From Hyphomonadaceae bacterium BL14 (GTDB lineage: Bacteria; Pseudomonadota; Alphaproteobacteria; Caulobacterales; Maricaulaceae), in contig CP091242.1 of NCBI GenBank assembly GCA_027627705.1, positions 2,626,290-2,690,289 on the forward strand: a stretch of 64,000 nucleotides of DNA. Direction: 5' to 3'. This document shows positions 51,154-59,440 of the stretch, piece by piece. The position numbers and the translations under genes are program-made. Each line of letters opens with the position of its first letter. The first letter of the stretch is position 1. The notes under the pieces are model-generated. The model did not search any database, was not told the origin of the DNA, and saw nothing but the letters and a program-made list of their open reading frames with translations.

Positions 51154-51582
51154 ATGCGTCTGATCGCCTTCTGCCTCGCCGCCTTCGCTCTCATCCTCGC
51201 CGGCTGCAGCCCGTCCGGCCCGGCTGAGCCGATGGCGGTGTTGTCCGGGACCGGCGAACCGGCCGAGGCCCCCGATCCGCGCCTTGAGGGCGTGTGGGTG
51301 ACGGTGCTGGAAACCGGCGTGGAGCCGCGGCCCTTGCGCCTGACGATCACGCTGGAGGGGGACGCGGCGCAGGTGGAGCTCACCGCGCCCGGGCAAGGCG
51401 GGGCGCAGGTGCGCTTTGAACAGGTGCGTGTGGACGGGCCGCAGATCGGTTTCGCCACGGGTCTGGGCGCGCTGATGTTCGAAGGCGCGCTGGACGGCGG
51501 GGACACCATCGCGGGCACGGTCTGGCAGGGCCGCGCGCCAAGCGAGCTGGTTTGGACGCGCGCGCAGAGCCCCCACCAATGA
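51154..51582 (+). CDS. Small lipoprotein related to the accessory domain of the upstream hydrolase
   Basis: A 142-aa lipoprotein (lipobox ALILAGCSPS). LEGVWVTVLETG and PLRLTITLEGD mirror FDGAWRGTLEIGAQSLRLELELE in the N-terminal domain of the upstream hydrolase, and QIGFATGLGALMFEGALDGGDTIAGTVW mirrors its NVIGFAI...DAIQGRF. It looks like a stand-alone copy of that beta-rich domain, 30 bp downstream and probably cotranscribed. Function unknown. Confidence 0.65.
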   Translation: MRLIAFCLAAFALILAGCSPSGPAEPMAVLSGTGEPAEAPDPRLEGVWVTVLETGVEPRPLRLTITLEGDAAQVELTAPGQGGAQVRFEQVRVDGPQIGFATGLGALMFEGALDGGDTIAGTVWQGRAPSELVWTRAQSPHQ

Positions 51583-51768
51583 ACCGGGCGCAATAGCGCC
51601 GCTCGAGCCGTCACCGGGGCTGCTGACAGGTCCACACGGTCTGCGCACGGCCTGCGGCGGGCGGCTCGAGGGCCGGTGATCTGCGTGCTCTTGGACGCGG
51701 GGCCTCAGGGCAAGGCGCGCTCAGGCCTCATCCTTTGCCGGCCTTGCCAGCAGAGAACCCCGCGCGGC

Positions 51769-53172
51769 TCAGGGCAGTGTCTGGCCGGCTTTGCGTTCGA
51801 TACGGACCGCGCGATTATCCGGACACAGATCAATCATGCCAACGCGGCTATAGTGCGCGTCAACCGGCAGCACCCGGAACAGGACCGCATCAAGAATGCG
51901 GTGGCGAATGTCGATATCGTGCCCGGCGCGGGTAAACACGCCGCAATTGCAGCTGTAAGTGCCTGGCAGGAACGGACAGTCAAACGGCAAGGTCACAGTC
52001 ACGCTTTCGCCGGCCGCGACATCAATGTGGGAATCGTAGGGAAAGGCGTGCTGACCCGCGATTTCGACGCCATTGATTGACTTCACAAACATACTGAAAT
52101 TGACATTCGACATGTCCATATCGAAGTGGACAACGTATTGGAAAAAATACTTTTCGTTCAGGAGCAGATTATTTACGTTGCGATTGTCTGCGTCGATAAT
52201 TTTCACATCGGATACGGTGGCGCCCTTTCTGGGGTATTCCAGTTTTGCAGCGGAGATGAGCGCTGGATCAAACCAGGCTTTCGTCTTGCCGTCCGGCATG
52301 GCGGCCGGCCGGGGTGCGATCTGGCCGCTGTGAGACGCTCTGGAGGATACGTCTTCGCCCCGGCCATCTGCCGACTTGATGGCCTCACGGGCGGCCTCCG
52401 CCTCTTCGCCCGTCAAACTCATCATGCGTTGGTAGTTGTTGATGACTGTCTTGGGCCGGCCTTCCATGAGCTTTTCGCCCCGGTCGATCATGATCGCCCG
52501 GTCGCACAGCTGGACAACGGTTTGCGCGCCGTGACTCACGAACAGGATCGTCGCCCCGGAGGCCCGAATGGCTTCGATACGGGCATAGCATTTGCGCTGG
52601 AAAGCCTCGTCCCCGACTGCCAGCGCTTCATCGACGATCAGAATGTCCGGATCGACATTGATCGCCACCGCAAAGGCGAGGCGGACATACATGCCCGAGG
52701 AATACGACTTGACCGGCTGATCCATAAAATGGCCGATGTCGGCAAATGCGGCGATGGCGTCGAAGCGGTCGCGGGTCTCCTCGTTGGACAGGCCGAGTAT
52801 GGCGGCGTTCAGGAAAACGTTCTCGCGCCCGGTAAATTCCGGGTTGAAGCCGGACCCGAGTTCGAGAAGCGCCGCAATGCGTCCATGGACCTCGATCGAA
52901 CCGCCAGTGGGGGTGAGCGTTCCGCAGATCATCTGGAGCAGGGTCGACTTGCCTGAACCATTGCGCCCAACAATCCCCAAGGTCTCACCCCGGCCGACTT
53001 CGAAGGAAACATGGCTCACCGCCGGAAAATCCCGGTAGTATTGCCGTCCACCCCGCCCGGCGACTCGCGCCAGTTTTGGCAGGATCATCTGCTTGAGCCG
53101 GTCCTCTGGCCGCTCATAGATCAGATAATGTTTTGAAACGTCACTGACACGGATCACCGGATCACAGGACAT
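51769..53172 (-). CDS. wzt: Polysaccharide ABC transporter ATPase with C-terminal binding domain (Wzt-like)
   Basis: A 467-aa ATPase exporting surface polysaccharide with the Wzm-like permease. Walker A is IVGRNGSGKSTLL (67-79), signature SYSSGMYVRLAFAVAI and Walker B ILIVDEALAVGDE. A long C-terminal part (about 320-467: YFFQYVVHFDMDMSNVNF, LPFDCPFLPGTYSCNCGVF) matches the Wzt carbohydrate-recognition sandwich, which reads the capped end of the glycan. The ATG at 53172 overlaps the permease stop by 11 bp; the longer frame lies within wzm. Confidence 0.92.
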   Translation of the reverse strand: MSCDPVIRVSDVSKHYLIYERPEDRLKQMILPKLARVAGRGGRQYYRDFPAVSHVSFEVGRGETLGIVGRNGSGKSTLLQMICGTLTPTGGSIEVHGRIAALLELGSGFNPEFTGRENVFLNAAILGLSNEETRDRFDAIAAFADIGHFMDQPVKSYSSGMYVRLAFAVAINVDPDILIVDEALAVGDEAFQRKCYARIEAIRASGATILFVSHGAQTVVQLCDRAIMIDRGEKLMEGRPKTVINNYQRMMSLTGEEAEAAREAIKSADGRGEDVSSRASHSGQIAPRPAAMPDGKTKAWFDPALISAAKLEYPRKGATVSDVKIIDADNRNVNNLLLNEKYFFQYVVHFDMDMSNVNFSMFVKSINGVEIAGQHAFPYDSHIDVAAGESVTVTLPFDCPFLPGTYSCNCGVFTRAGHDIDIRHRILDAVLFRVLPVDAHYSRVGMIDLCPDNRAVRIERKAGQTLP

Positions 53173-53998
53173 CGGCAAATCCTTTCCGGGTTTTCTGAAA
53201 CCAGACATACCCTGCCGTACAGACTGCAAGCGCGACACAGGTGTAGGCAAGCAGCGTCATGAAATCGGGGAGGACCCCGAAAACCAGCGCCTTCCGGGCC
53301 TCGTCCACCGGGACGGTAAGCGGGTTGAACCGGATCCATGGCTGCAGCCAGACAGGCAGGGCGCTGACCGGAAAGAAAATCGGAGCCAGAAACAGCATGG
53401 CTGTCGTGAGGGAGGTCACGACCTGGCTGATGTCACGGGCAAACGTGCCGATCGACGCAAGGAACCACCCGACACCCAGTGCCATCAAACACAGGGGCGC
53501 AACCGATAGCGGCAGAAATATCGCCGTCCAGGGTATTCCATCGAATACAATAAACAAGAACGGCACCAGAATAAGCAGACTGATTCCGGCATGTGTCAGG
53601 GCGGATCCGAGTGTAACCGGAACAAGAATATAAAGCGGGAAAACGACCTTTTTTACGTAGTTTGTGTTAGCGACCATCAGGCCGGGCGAGCGTGTAATGG
53701 TTTCCGCCAAAACCTGAAAAAGAATAAGGCCAATAAAAAGAATGACAGCAAACTCTGCGGGTGAGGCGTCTGCGTCCGATGTCACCCACCGCGACCGGAA
53801 GATCACGCCAAAGACAAACGTATAGATCCCGAGCATGATCAGCGGGGTGATCATCGACCAGCCGATCCCAAGTGCGGATCCGCGATAGCGCCCCTCCACT
53901 TCACGGCGGACAAGGGCGAGAAACAGACGCGCGGCGTGGGCTGTCTCGCTCGATCGTGACCGCGTCGATTCCGGTGGTCTGGTCAGCCTGGTCGTCAT
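53162..53998 (-). CDS. wzm: Polysaccharide ABC transporter permease (Wzm-like)
   Basis: A 278-aa six-helix ABC-2 type permease: RREVEGRYRGSALGIGWSMITPLIMLG, in blocks, then GLMVANTNYVKKVVFP and PIFFPVSALPVWLQPWIRFNPLTVPVDEARKAL, in blocks. Motif order matches Wzm/RfbD permeases that export O-antigen or capsule. It is paired with wzt. The ATG at 53998 starts the basic N-terminus; AAGGAG lies 11 nt upstream, slightly far. Confidence 0.92.
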   Translation of the reverse strand: MTTRLTRPPESTRSRSSETAHAARLFLALVRREVEGRYRGSALGIGWSMITPLIMLGIYTFVFGVIFRSRWVTSDADASPAEFAVILFIGLILFQVLAETITRSPGLMVANTNYVKKVVFPLYILVPVTLGSALTHAGISLLILVPFLFIVFDGIPWTAIFLPLSVAPLCLMALGVGWFLASIGTFARDISQVVTSLTTAMLFLAPIFFPVSALPVWLQPWIRFNPLTVPVDEARKALVFGVLPDFMTLLAYTCVALAVCTAGYVWFQKTRKGFADVL

Positions 53999-54582
53999 TT
54001 GGGTAGCGGCTCCTTGATAGGCCAATTTCTTATCGGAAGAGTCACGCACCAAATAACCTAGGGCAGTCTAAAATCAGCCAGAGGAGGTGTTCCTACGATC
54101 ATGAAGATAAACCCGATTTTTACACCGATTGCGGCGGGTCAGCCACCTGCCGGCACAGGTTTCCTCTGGGTGGCCCGGTCGTGTGTCGCTCGCCGATGGC
54201 CGAACCGGATGGCCATCGCCTGATATCAGAGTGCATCAGGCAGACCTCAACAGACAGGCATCGTCAAGAGCGCAAGCGGCGGCCTGCGGTCCGAATGCCT
54301 GGACGCGCACAGGTTCTGGTACCTTGCCGGCACCCGCGGCACGCGGGCACCCTGATGCGAAGATCAGAGCCAGGTCAGATCGCACAGCGCCACCAGGCTT
54401 GCCAGCCTGCCCTGCGTCACCATCGCGGCTTGGCCAGCCCGCCTCGGTGATCACAGCCGGACAACGCCAGCATCCGCAAGTCCGGCCTTCGGGCTCGGTA
54501 CCGCTCTACAGGGCCGGCCGGCCCGCCAGAGCGGCTGATTGACGCGAGCGGCTTCTATTTGAAATCATCCGAAAAAAATTGA
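53999..54582. other. 584-bp intergenic region between wzm and a glycosyltransferase
   Basis: No supported gene. The left 120 bp are less GC-rich. A 40-codon frame at 54101-54223 (+) begins with ATG behind GAGGAGG at 13 nt, but the spacing is long and the protein has no recognised features. The rest is GC-rich without a coding signal I trust. It contains the promoter region of wzm (minus). Confidence 0.5.
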
Positions 54583-57279
54583 TCAATTATCGGATATCCG
54601 GAAGTCTTCGTAATCACGAGACAGGTGGGGCGAATAAAACGGATCGACTGCGGTGTGCGTCGCCCAGTTTTTGATCATGTATTCAGCCTCACGCTGGAAA
54701 CGCTTTCGTTTGTCGTTCGTGTCTTCATGTCCGCGGCTGACGGATTCATGATGATACAATTCGGCGCGGGGGGTGAAGACATTCCGGTAGCCGGCGGCGC
54801 GCACTTTCAGGCAGAAATCGATATCGTTGAACGCGATCGTCAGGTGCTCTTCGTTCAGTCCGCCGACCGCCTCGTAAACGGCTCGGCGCACCAGAAGGCA
54901 GGCACCGGTGACCGCGCTGACATCGTGAACCAGCTTGAGCCGCGCGAAATAACCCTGTGTGCCGCGCTCGAGATATTTGTGCGAATGGCCGGCCACGCCG
55001 CCAATGCCGATGACGACACCGGCATGCTGGATCCGGTCGTCGGGATAATACAGCATGGCACCGACGCATCCGATCTCGTCCCTGATGGCCAGCGAGACCA
55101 TCTGCTCCAGCCAGTCCGGCGTGATCACCTCGATATCGTTGTTCACCAGGCCGATAATGTAGCCTCGGGCCTGCCGGGCAGCAAAATTGTTGATGGCGGA
55201 GAAGTTGAACGGCTTGTTGTAGGTCAGGACCCTGACGCGGGAATCCTTTTCCTGAAGCCGGTCGAACAGGGCGAATGTCTCTGGCATCGTGGACTGATTG
55301 TCGACGATCAGGATCTCGTAGTTCTGATAGGTGGAGAGCCCGAGAATGGACTCCACACACATCTCGACCAGTTCGCCACGGTCGCGGGTCGGAATGATCA
55401 GGCTGACCAGCGGCTCAGGCGAGGGGGCGGGCCAGTCGATCCGGTAATAGGGGAGTTCCTCAACCTGACCCACTGTGGCGGGCAGTTTCAGGCGCGCAAA
55501 ATGCTCTTCCAGCGCCCGCTTCCCGGCTTCCCAGGCGTAGGACTTCTCGCTGACAGCCACCGCGGTCGAGCCCGCCACTGCCCGCCAGTGGTAGAGGACC
55601 TTGGGGATGTGCACGACCGCGTCCGCGCCGACGCGTTCGAGAATGCGCAGATTGAGATCGTAGTCCTGACTGCCTTCAAACCCTTCGCGCCAGCCGCCAA
55701 CGGCGCGGATATTGGCGGCGCGGTGTGCGGTGAGGTGGTTGAGGTAGTTCTGCCCGTAAAACAGGCAGGGTGAAAAATCCGGCTTGAAATAGGGGCCGTA
55801 GCGCTGGCCGTCCTCATCGAGCTTGTCTTCATCCGAATAGATGATCTGCGCGTCCGGCTTGCGGGCGGCTGTCAGCACAAGCTCGGCAAGGGCGTGCGGG
55901 CGCAGCACGTCATCATGGTCGAGCAGGGCCACCCATTCGCCTTGCGCCATGGCGAAAGCGGAGTTGGTGGCGGCAGAGATGTTGCCGTTGGTCTCACGGA
56001 AGGCGACCTTGATGCGCCGGTCCGTCTTCATCCAGTAGCGCAGACGCGTGTCCAGTTCCGGGCTGCCGGACGCATCGTCAGCGATACAGAGCTCCCAGTT
56101 GGAATAGAGCTGGGCGCGCACCGACTTGATCGCCGCATCCAGAAGCTCGACGGGAGTTTTGTAGACCGGCATGATCACCGATACGAGCGGCGCTTCGTCC
56201 AGCTGCCTCAAGGCGCTCATGTAATGCGGGTCGTCTCTGGCCGGATGGTAGTCATGCCTGGCGATCCAGCTGGCATATGCCTCGGCATCTCCGGCTTTGC
56301 CGGCCTCTTCGTCGGGCATGCGCAAGGGCAGCGGCCAGTGGCCGGTATCGGCTGCCGGATCGAACAGCCGGCGCAGCAAGGCGCGCGAAGCCCGCGCACT
56401 GCGTGTCGCTGACCAGATGGAGGGTCTTACCGCTTCGCGCGCGACGGCGGCAGGAGACACGGGATGGAGCGAGAGCCGCTGCAGGTTTCCGCTGTCGCCC
56501 AGACGGCAGCTCGGATCGAAGCGCACCCGGGCCGTGCTGCCGGACAGGCATATGTAACCGGTAAACCGGCCGCTCCGGCGCAGGGTCAGCTCGGCGGAAT
56601 GGTGTTCGAAGTATTTCTGATCATCGGCGAAATAGATGCGCGGCCGGGCAGCATCGGGAGCGGCCATGTCGGCGTCGATGCGCCACCATCCCTTGCCAAG
56701 CGGTATTTTGAGATCGAACTCGATATGCGGATCAGCTGTCAGTGTCCGGAACCGGCCAGTGAGCGTGTCCAGCTCCATATAATGGCTGGCGCGCGCAGTG
56801 GCATCGAGCAGGGAGGGGCGGGTCTTCAGCGAGCCGATGCCGGCCTCGTCGCCGGCGCGCACTTCAAACAGGAGACGCTCGCCCCGCGGGCGCGCCACAC
56901 TGGCCGGCATCAGCCGGCAGGCAAAATCACGGGCGACGAAAGGTCCATTATGCGGCCGCAGCCAGAGTTTCCTGAGGCCGCGCGGGAGGCGCAGGCGGAC
57001 CCCGCCGCGGGCCGCCGCCACGCCGTCGATCTGCCAGCGCAGCAGCGGTGCCGAGCCGGGTGTGCCGAAATCCAGCGCGATAACAGGCTCGAGACCGCAG
57101 TCAGCCCCCGGCGCATCGATCATCAGGATCACGTCCAGATCAGTCTTGCGCAGGGCCGGTCTTGCCCAATCGGGCAGGGCGATCTCCAGCTCGACGAACG
57201 CGCCGGGCGAAAACACCCGTCCGCGGCCCCGGCCGAGCCGGGTTTCTCGCTCTGAGGGCGTGTCCACCACGGCGCTCAT
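54583..57279 (-). CDS. Large glycosyltransferase with two GT2 domains
   Basis: An 898-aa protein. An N-terminal beta-rich region (about 1-340) of unknown type precedes two GT-A folds. The first starts LVSVIMPVYKTPVELLDAAIKSV (in blocks) with LLDHDDVLRPHALAEL (DxD-type) and IPKVLYHWRAVAGST. The second starts VSLIIPTRDRGELVEMCVESI with GLVNNDIEVITPDWLEQM and FNDIDFCLKVRAAGYRN. This twin-GT2 layout is typical of O-antigen or exopolysaccharide enzymes that add two sugars. It overlaps the next gene upstream by 4 bp. Confidence 0.88.
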   Translation of the reverse strand: MSAVVDTPSERETRLGRGRGRVFSPGAFVELEIALPDWARPALRKTDLDVILMIDAPGADCGLEPVIALDFGTPGSAPLLRWQIDGVAAARGGVRLRLPRGLRKLWLRPHNGPFVARDFACRLMPASVARPRGERLLFEVRAGDEAGIGSLKTRPSLLDATARASHYMELDTLTGRFRTLTADPHIEFDLKIPLGKGWWRIDADMAAPDAARPRIYFADDQKYFEHHSAELTLRRSGRFTGYICLSGSTARVRFDPSCRLGDSGNLQRLSLHPVSPAAVAREAVRPSIWSATRSARASRALLRRLFDPAADTGHWPLPLRMPDEEAGKAGDAEAYASWIARHDYHPARDDPHYMSALRQLDEAPLVSVIMPVYKTPVELLDAAIKSVRAQLYSNWELCIADDASGSPELDTRLRYWMKTDRRIKVAFRETNGNISAATNSAFAMAQGEWVALLDHDDVLRPHALAELVLTAARKPDAQIIYSDEDKLDEDGQRYGPYFKPDFSPCLFYGQNYLNHLTAHRAANIRAVGGWREGFEGSQDYDLNLRILERVGADAVVHIPKVLYHWRAVAGSTAVAVSEKSYAWEAGKRALEEHFARLKLPATVGQVEELPYYRIDWPAPSPEPLVSLIIPTRDRGELVEMCVESILGLSTYQNYEILIVDNQSTMPETFALFDRLQEKDSRVRVLTYNKPFNFSAINNFAARQARGYIIGLVNNDIEVITPDWLEQMVSLAIRDEIGCVGAMLYYPDDRIQHAGVVIGIGGVAGHSHKYLERGTQGYFARLKLVHDVSAVTGACLLVRRAVYEAVGGLNEEHLTIAFNDIDFCLKVRAAGYRNVFTPRAELYHHESVSRGHEDTNDKRKRFQREAEYMIKNWATHTAVDPFYSPHLSRDYEDFRISDN

Positions 57280-58382
57280 GGCTCTGCGATCTTGCCTGGC
57301 GGGTTGCCATGGGTGGTGCCAGCCGATTGGGTGCGATTCTCACCGGCCGGGATGGCGTCGGGCTGCGTCAGGCGGAAGGGAGGCAGGTCCGGCTGTGCGG
57401 GAATGAGCACGGGAGCTTCCGCGGTAGCCCCGGCCGCTTGCCTGGCAGCGGCGGCGGCATTGGTTGGCAGGCCGAGCCATTGTCCGGCATGCAGGTAGTG
57501 CTGAAGCGGGGTCATGCCGCTGGTCAGGTGAGACGCGAAGTGAACGCCGTACCAGTGGGTGTCGAAGCGCGGGCTGGCGGCGTGCTTCTGGGCAATGCCG
57601 AACAGCGCGTAATAGGCCAACGGGTTGCGTTCGCTGGCTACGGCTTCGGGATAGGCTGCCAGATACCAGGCGGTGTCGAAGAACGGATTGGGGTTGCGCG
57701 CCTCGCTGGCTCCGTAGCGCAGAAAATGCTCCAGCGGGCTGTGCTTGTACTCGGCGACGTCCGGATATTGCTCGACATACCAGGAAGGATCAAACAGATC
57801 GCTGGCCAGAATGGCGGCGCGGTCCTCGTTCGCCCGCGCCAGACGCGCCGCACGCAGCTGCGGCCGCTGGACGATCCGGCCATTGAGCAGCTGAAGGACG
57901 GACTCAAACAGCAGGGCAGACAGCGCACCCAGTGGCGGCAGCCGGCGTCCGGCGGCCCGGATGATCCGCGCAAAGCGCCAGACAAGGCTGTGATTGACCT
58001 GGCGCAGTGTCCGGGCCAGCACCGCGCGCTGGTTCTCGGCGGCGACACGACGGGCATCAATGTCATCAATCACTTGCGCGCGGGATGCCAGCAATTGTGC
58101 TGCATCGTCCAGGCGGGCGTGCAAGCTGGCAATCTGGCGCTGGAGAGCGTCGGCGCGGGCCTGCTGAGCCTCGTGATAGGCCAGCAGATCGCCAGCCTCG
58201 ATCAGCGCCGGACCTGACGGACGGTCGGGCGGCGTGACCGGCGCGGCCTTGCTGGCCGCCCGTGCCGCCGGCGCGCGGGCTTGAGGTTTCCGGGAGGCGG
58301 CCGCCGGGTCTGCGGCGGCTTTGCCGGACCTGCGCGCGTCTCCCTTGCTGCCCGGCATTCCCGTCAGTCTCTTCTTGTTCAT
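57276..58382 (-). CDS. Repeat protein of polysaccharide clusters with FDxxWY-type repeats
   Basis: About 368 aa. A basic Ala/Pro-rich N-terminus is followed by a coiled-coil (about 70-130) and three copies of a roughly 33-residue repeat: FDPSWYVEQYPDV...PLEHFLRYG, FDTAWYLAAYPEA...PLAYYALFG and FDTHWYGVHFASH...PLQHYLHAG. This repeat occurs next to glycosyltransferase domains in polysaccharide clusters, usually fused to them; here it is a separate protein overlapping the twin-GT2 gene by 4 bp. No catalytic motif. Start: ATG 58382, or TTG 58400 overlapping the previous stop. Confidence 0.7.
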   Translation of the reverse strand: MNKKRLTGMPGSKGDARRSGKAAADPAAASRKPQARAPAARAASKAAPVTPPDRPSGPALIEAGDLLAYHEAQQARADALQRQIASLHARLDDAAQLLASRAQVIDDIDARRVAAENQRAVLARTLRQVNHSLVWRFARIIRAAGRRLPPLGALSALLFESVLQLLNGRIVQRPQLRAARLARANEDRAAILASDLFDPSWYVEQYPDVAEYKHSPLEHFLRYGASEARNPNPFFDTAWYLAAYPEAVASERNPLAYYALFGIAQKHAASPRFDTHWYGVHFASHLTSGMTPLQHYLHAGQWLGLPTNAAAAARQAAGATAEAPVLIPAQPDLPPFRLTQPDAIPAGENRTQSAGTTHGNPPGKIAEP

Positions 58383-58396
58383 ACCCCCACGCTCTT

Positions 58397-59440
58397 TCAA
58401 CTGCCTTCGCTTTGCCCGATCCCGCGGGGACCATTAATGCGTCTGCCCGATTTGTCCACAAGGGCCGCGCGGCGGGTCACCAGCTTTGGCGTCCAGGCCA
58501 TGGCGCGCACCAGATCGATCAAGCGCGCCCGGCGCTCCTTCTGTATACGGCGCCTTTGCCGCATGATGGGCTTGCGCCCTTTCCAGGCGGCGGCATAGGC
58601 GCGCAGGAGCGTGCTGCGATAGGTGTCGGTCGGGGCGTTCTGCAGCATACGCAGATTGAGCAGGAGATGGCCAGGAAGCAGCGCCCACATCAGCAGGCCC
58701 GGCGTATTCTTAAGGAACACCCAGACCCGGTTGCGGTGCCCGTGAAAGACCGTGAAATCGGAGTAACGCCCCGTCGTGCCAGAACCGGCATGGTAGACTA
58801 CCGCGTCTGCCAGCTGGATGCATCGACCGCCGGCCAGTCTCAGCCGGTAGCCGAAATCCACGTCCTCGCAATAGCAGAAGAAGCTTTCATCAAAACCGCC
58901 CAGACGGAGGAAGGTGGCGCGGTCGTAGAGCGCAGCGGCCGCACACGGAGCAAATGTCTCGCCTTCAGGCGGATTCTCACTTGCGGGGCGGCCTTCGAGT
59001 GCCCGCCAGGCGACGCCTGCGGCGTGCCAGACATCGCCGGCTCCATCAAGAATATCGGGCTCGTCAAGGCGCAGCTGGGTTGAGCCGAAGGCGGCGGCAT
59101 CCGGCCAGCGCCCGGCACCTGCCAGCAATTGCTCCAGCCAGTCCGGCGCGGCGCGTGTATCGGGATTGAGCAAGGCGATCCAGCGCGAGCCGGTGTTGGC
59201 AGCGGCGCGGTTATTGGCAGCGGCAAAGCCGAGATTGCTGCCCGGCGTGTCGATCTGGAAGCGTGCGTCAGGCAGGATGGCATCGGTCACCGCGCCGTCA
59301 GTGGAGGCATTGTCGACGATAATGGCGGTGAAGTCGGCAAAGCTCTGCGCAGCGAGCGCCTCCAGGCAGGGTTTGAGGAAGCTGCCCGCATTATGGGCAA
59401 CCACAATCACCGTGACATGATCCGGGCCCGGAGTGGTCAT
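58397..59440 (-). CDS. GT2 family glycosyltransferase
   Basis: A 347-aa GT-A enzyme, rhamnosyltransferase-like in layout: VTVIVVAHNAGSFLKPCLEAL, VDNASTDGAV, GFAAANNRAA, ALLNPDTRAAPDWLEQLL (DxD-type) and FFCYCEDVDFGYRLRLAGG. The C-terminus is basic and probably membrane-proximal. It overlaps the following membrane-protein gene by 4 bp, so the four glycan genes from 54.6 to 61.2 kb look translationally coupled. Confidence 0.9.
   Translation of the reverse strand: MTTPGPDHVTVIVVAHNAGSFLKPCLEALAAQSFADFTAIIVDNASTDGAVTDAILPDARFQIDTPGSNLGFAAANNRAAANTGSRWIALLNPDTRAAPDWLEQLLAGAGRWPDAAAFGSTQLRLDEPDILDGAGDVWHAAGVAWRALEGRPASENPPEGETFAPCAAAALYDRATFLRLGGFDESFFCYCEDVDFGYRLRLAGGRCIQLADAVVYHAGSGTTGRYSDFTVFHGHRNRVWVFLKNTPGLLMWALLPGHLLLNLRMLQNAPTDTYRSTLLRAYAAAWKGRKPIMRQRRRIQKERRARLIDLVRAMAWTPKLVTRRAALVDKSGRRINGPRGIGQSEGS

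Noticed and set aside
54101-54223. 40-codon frame in the wzm-glycosyltransferase gap
   Set aside because: The ribosome-binding site is too far from the ATG and the protein has no recognisable feature.
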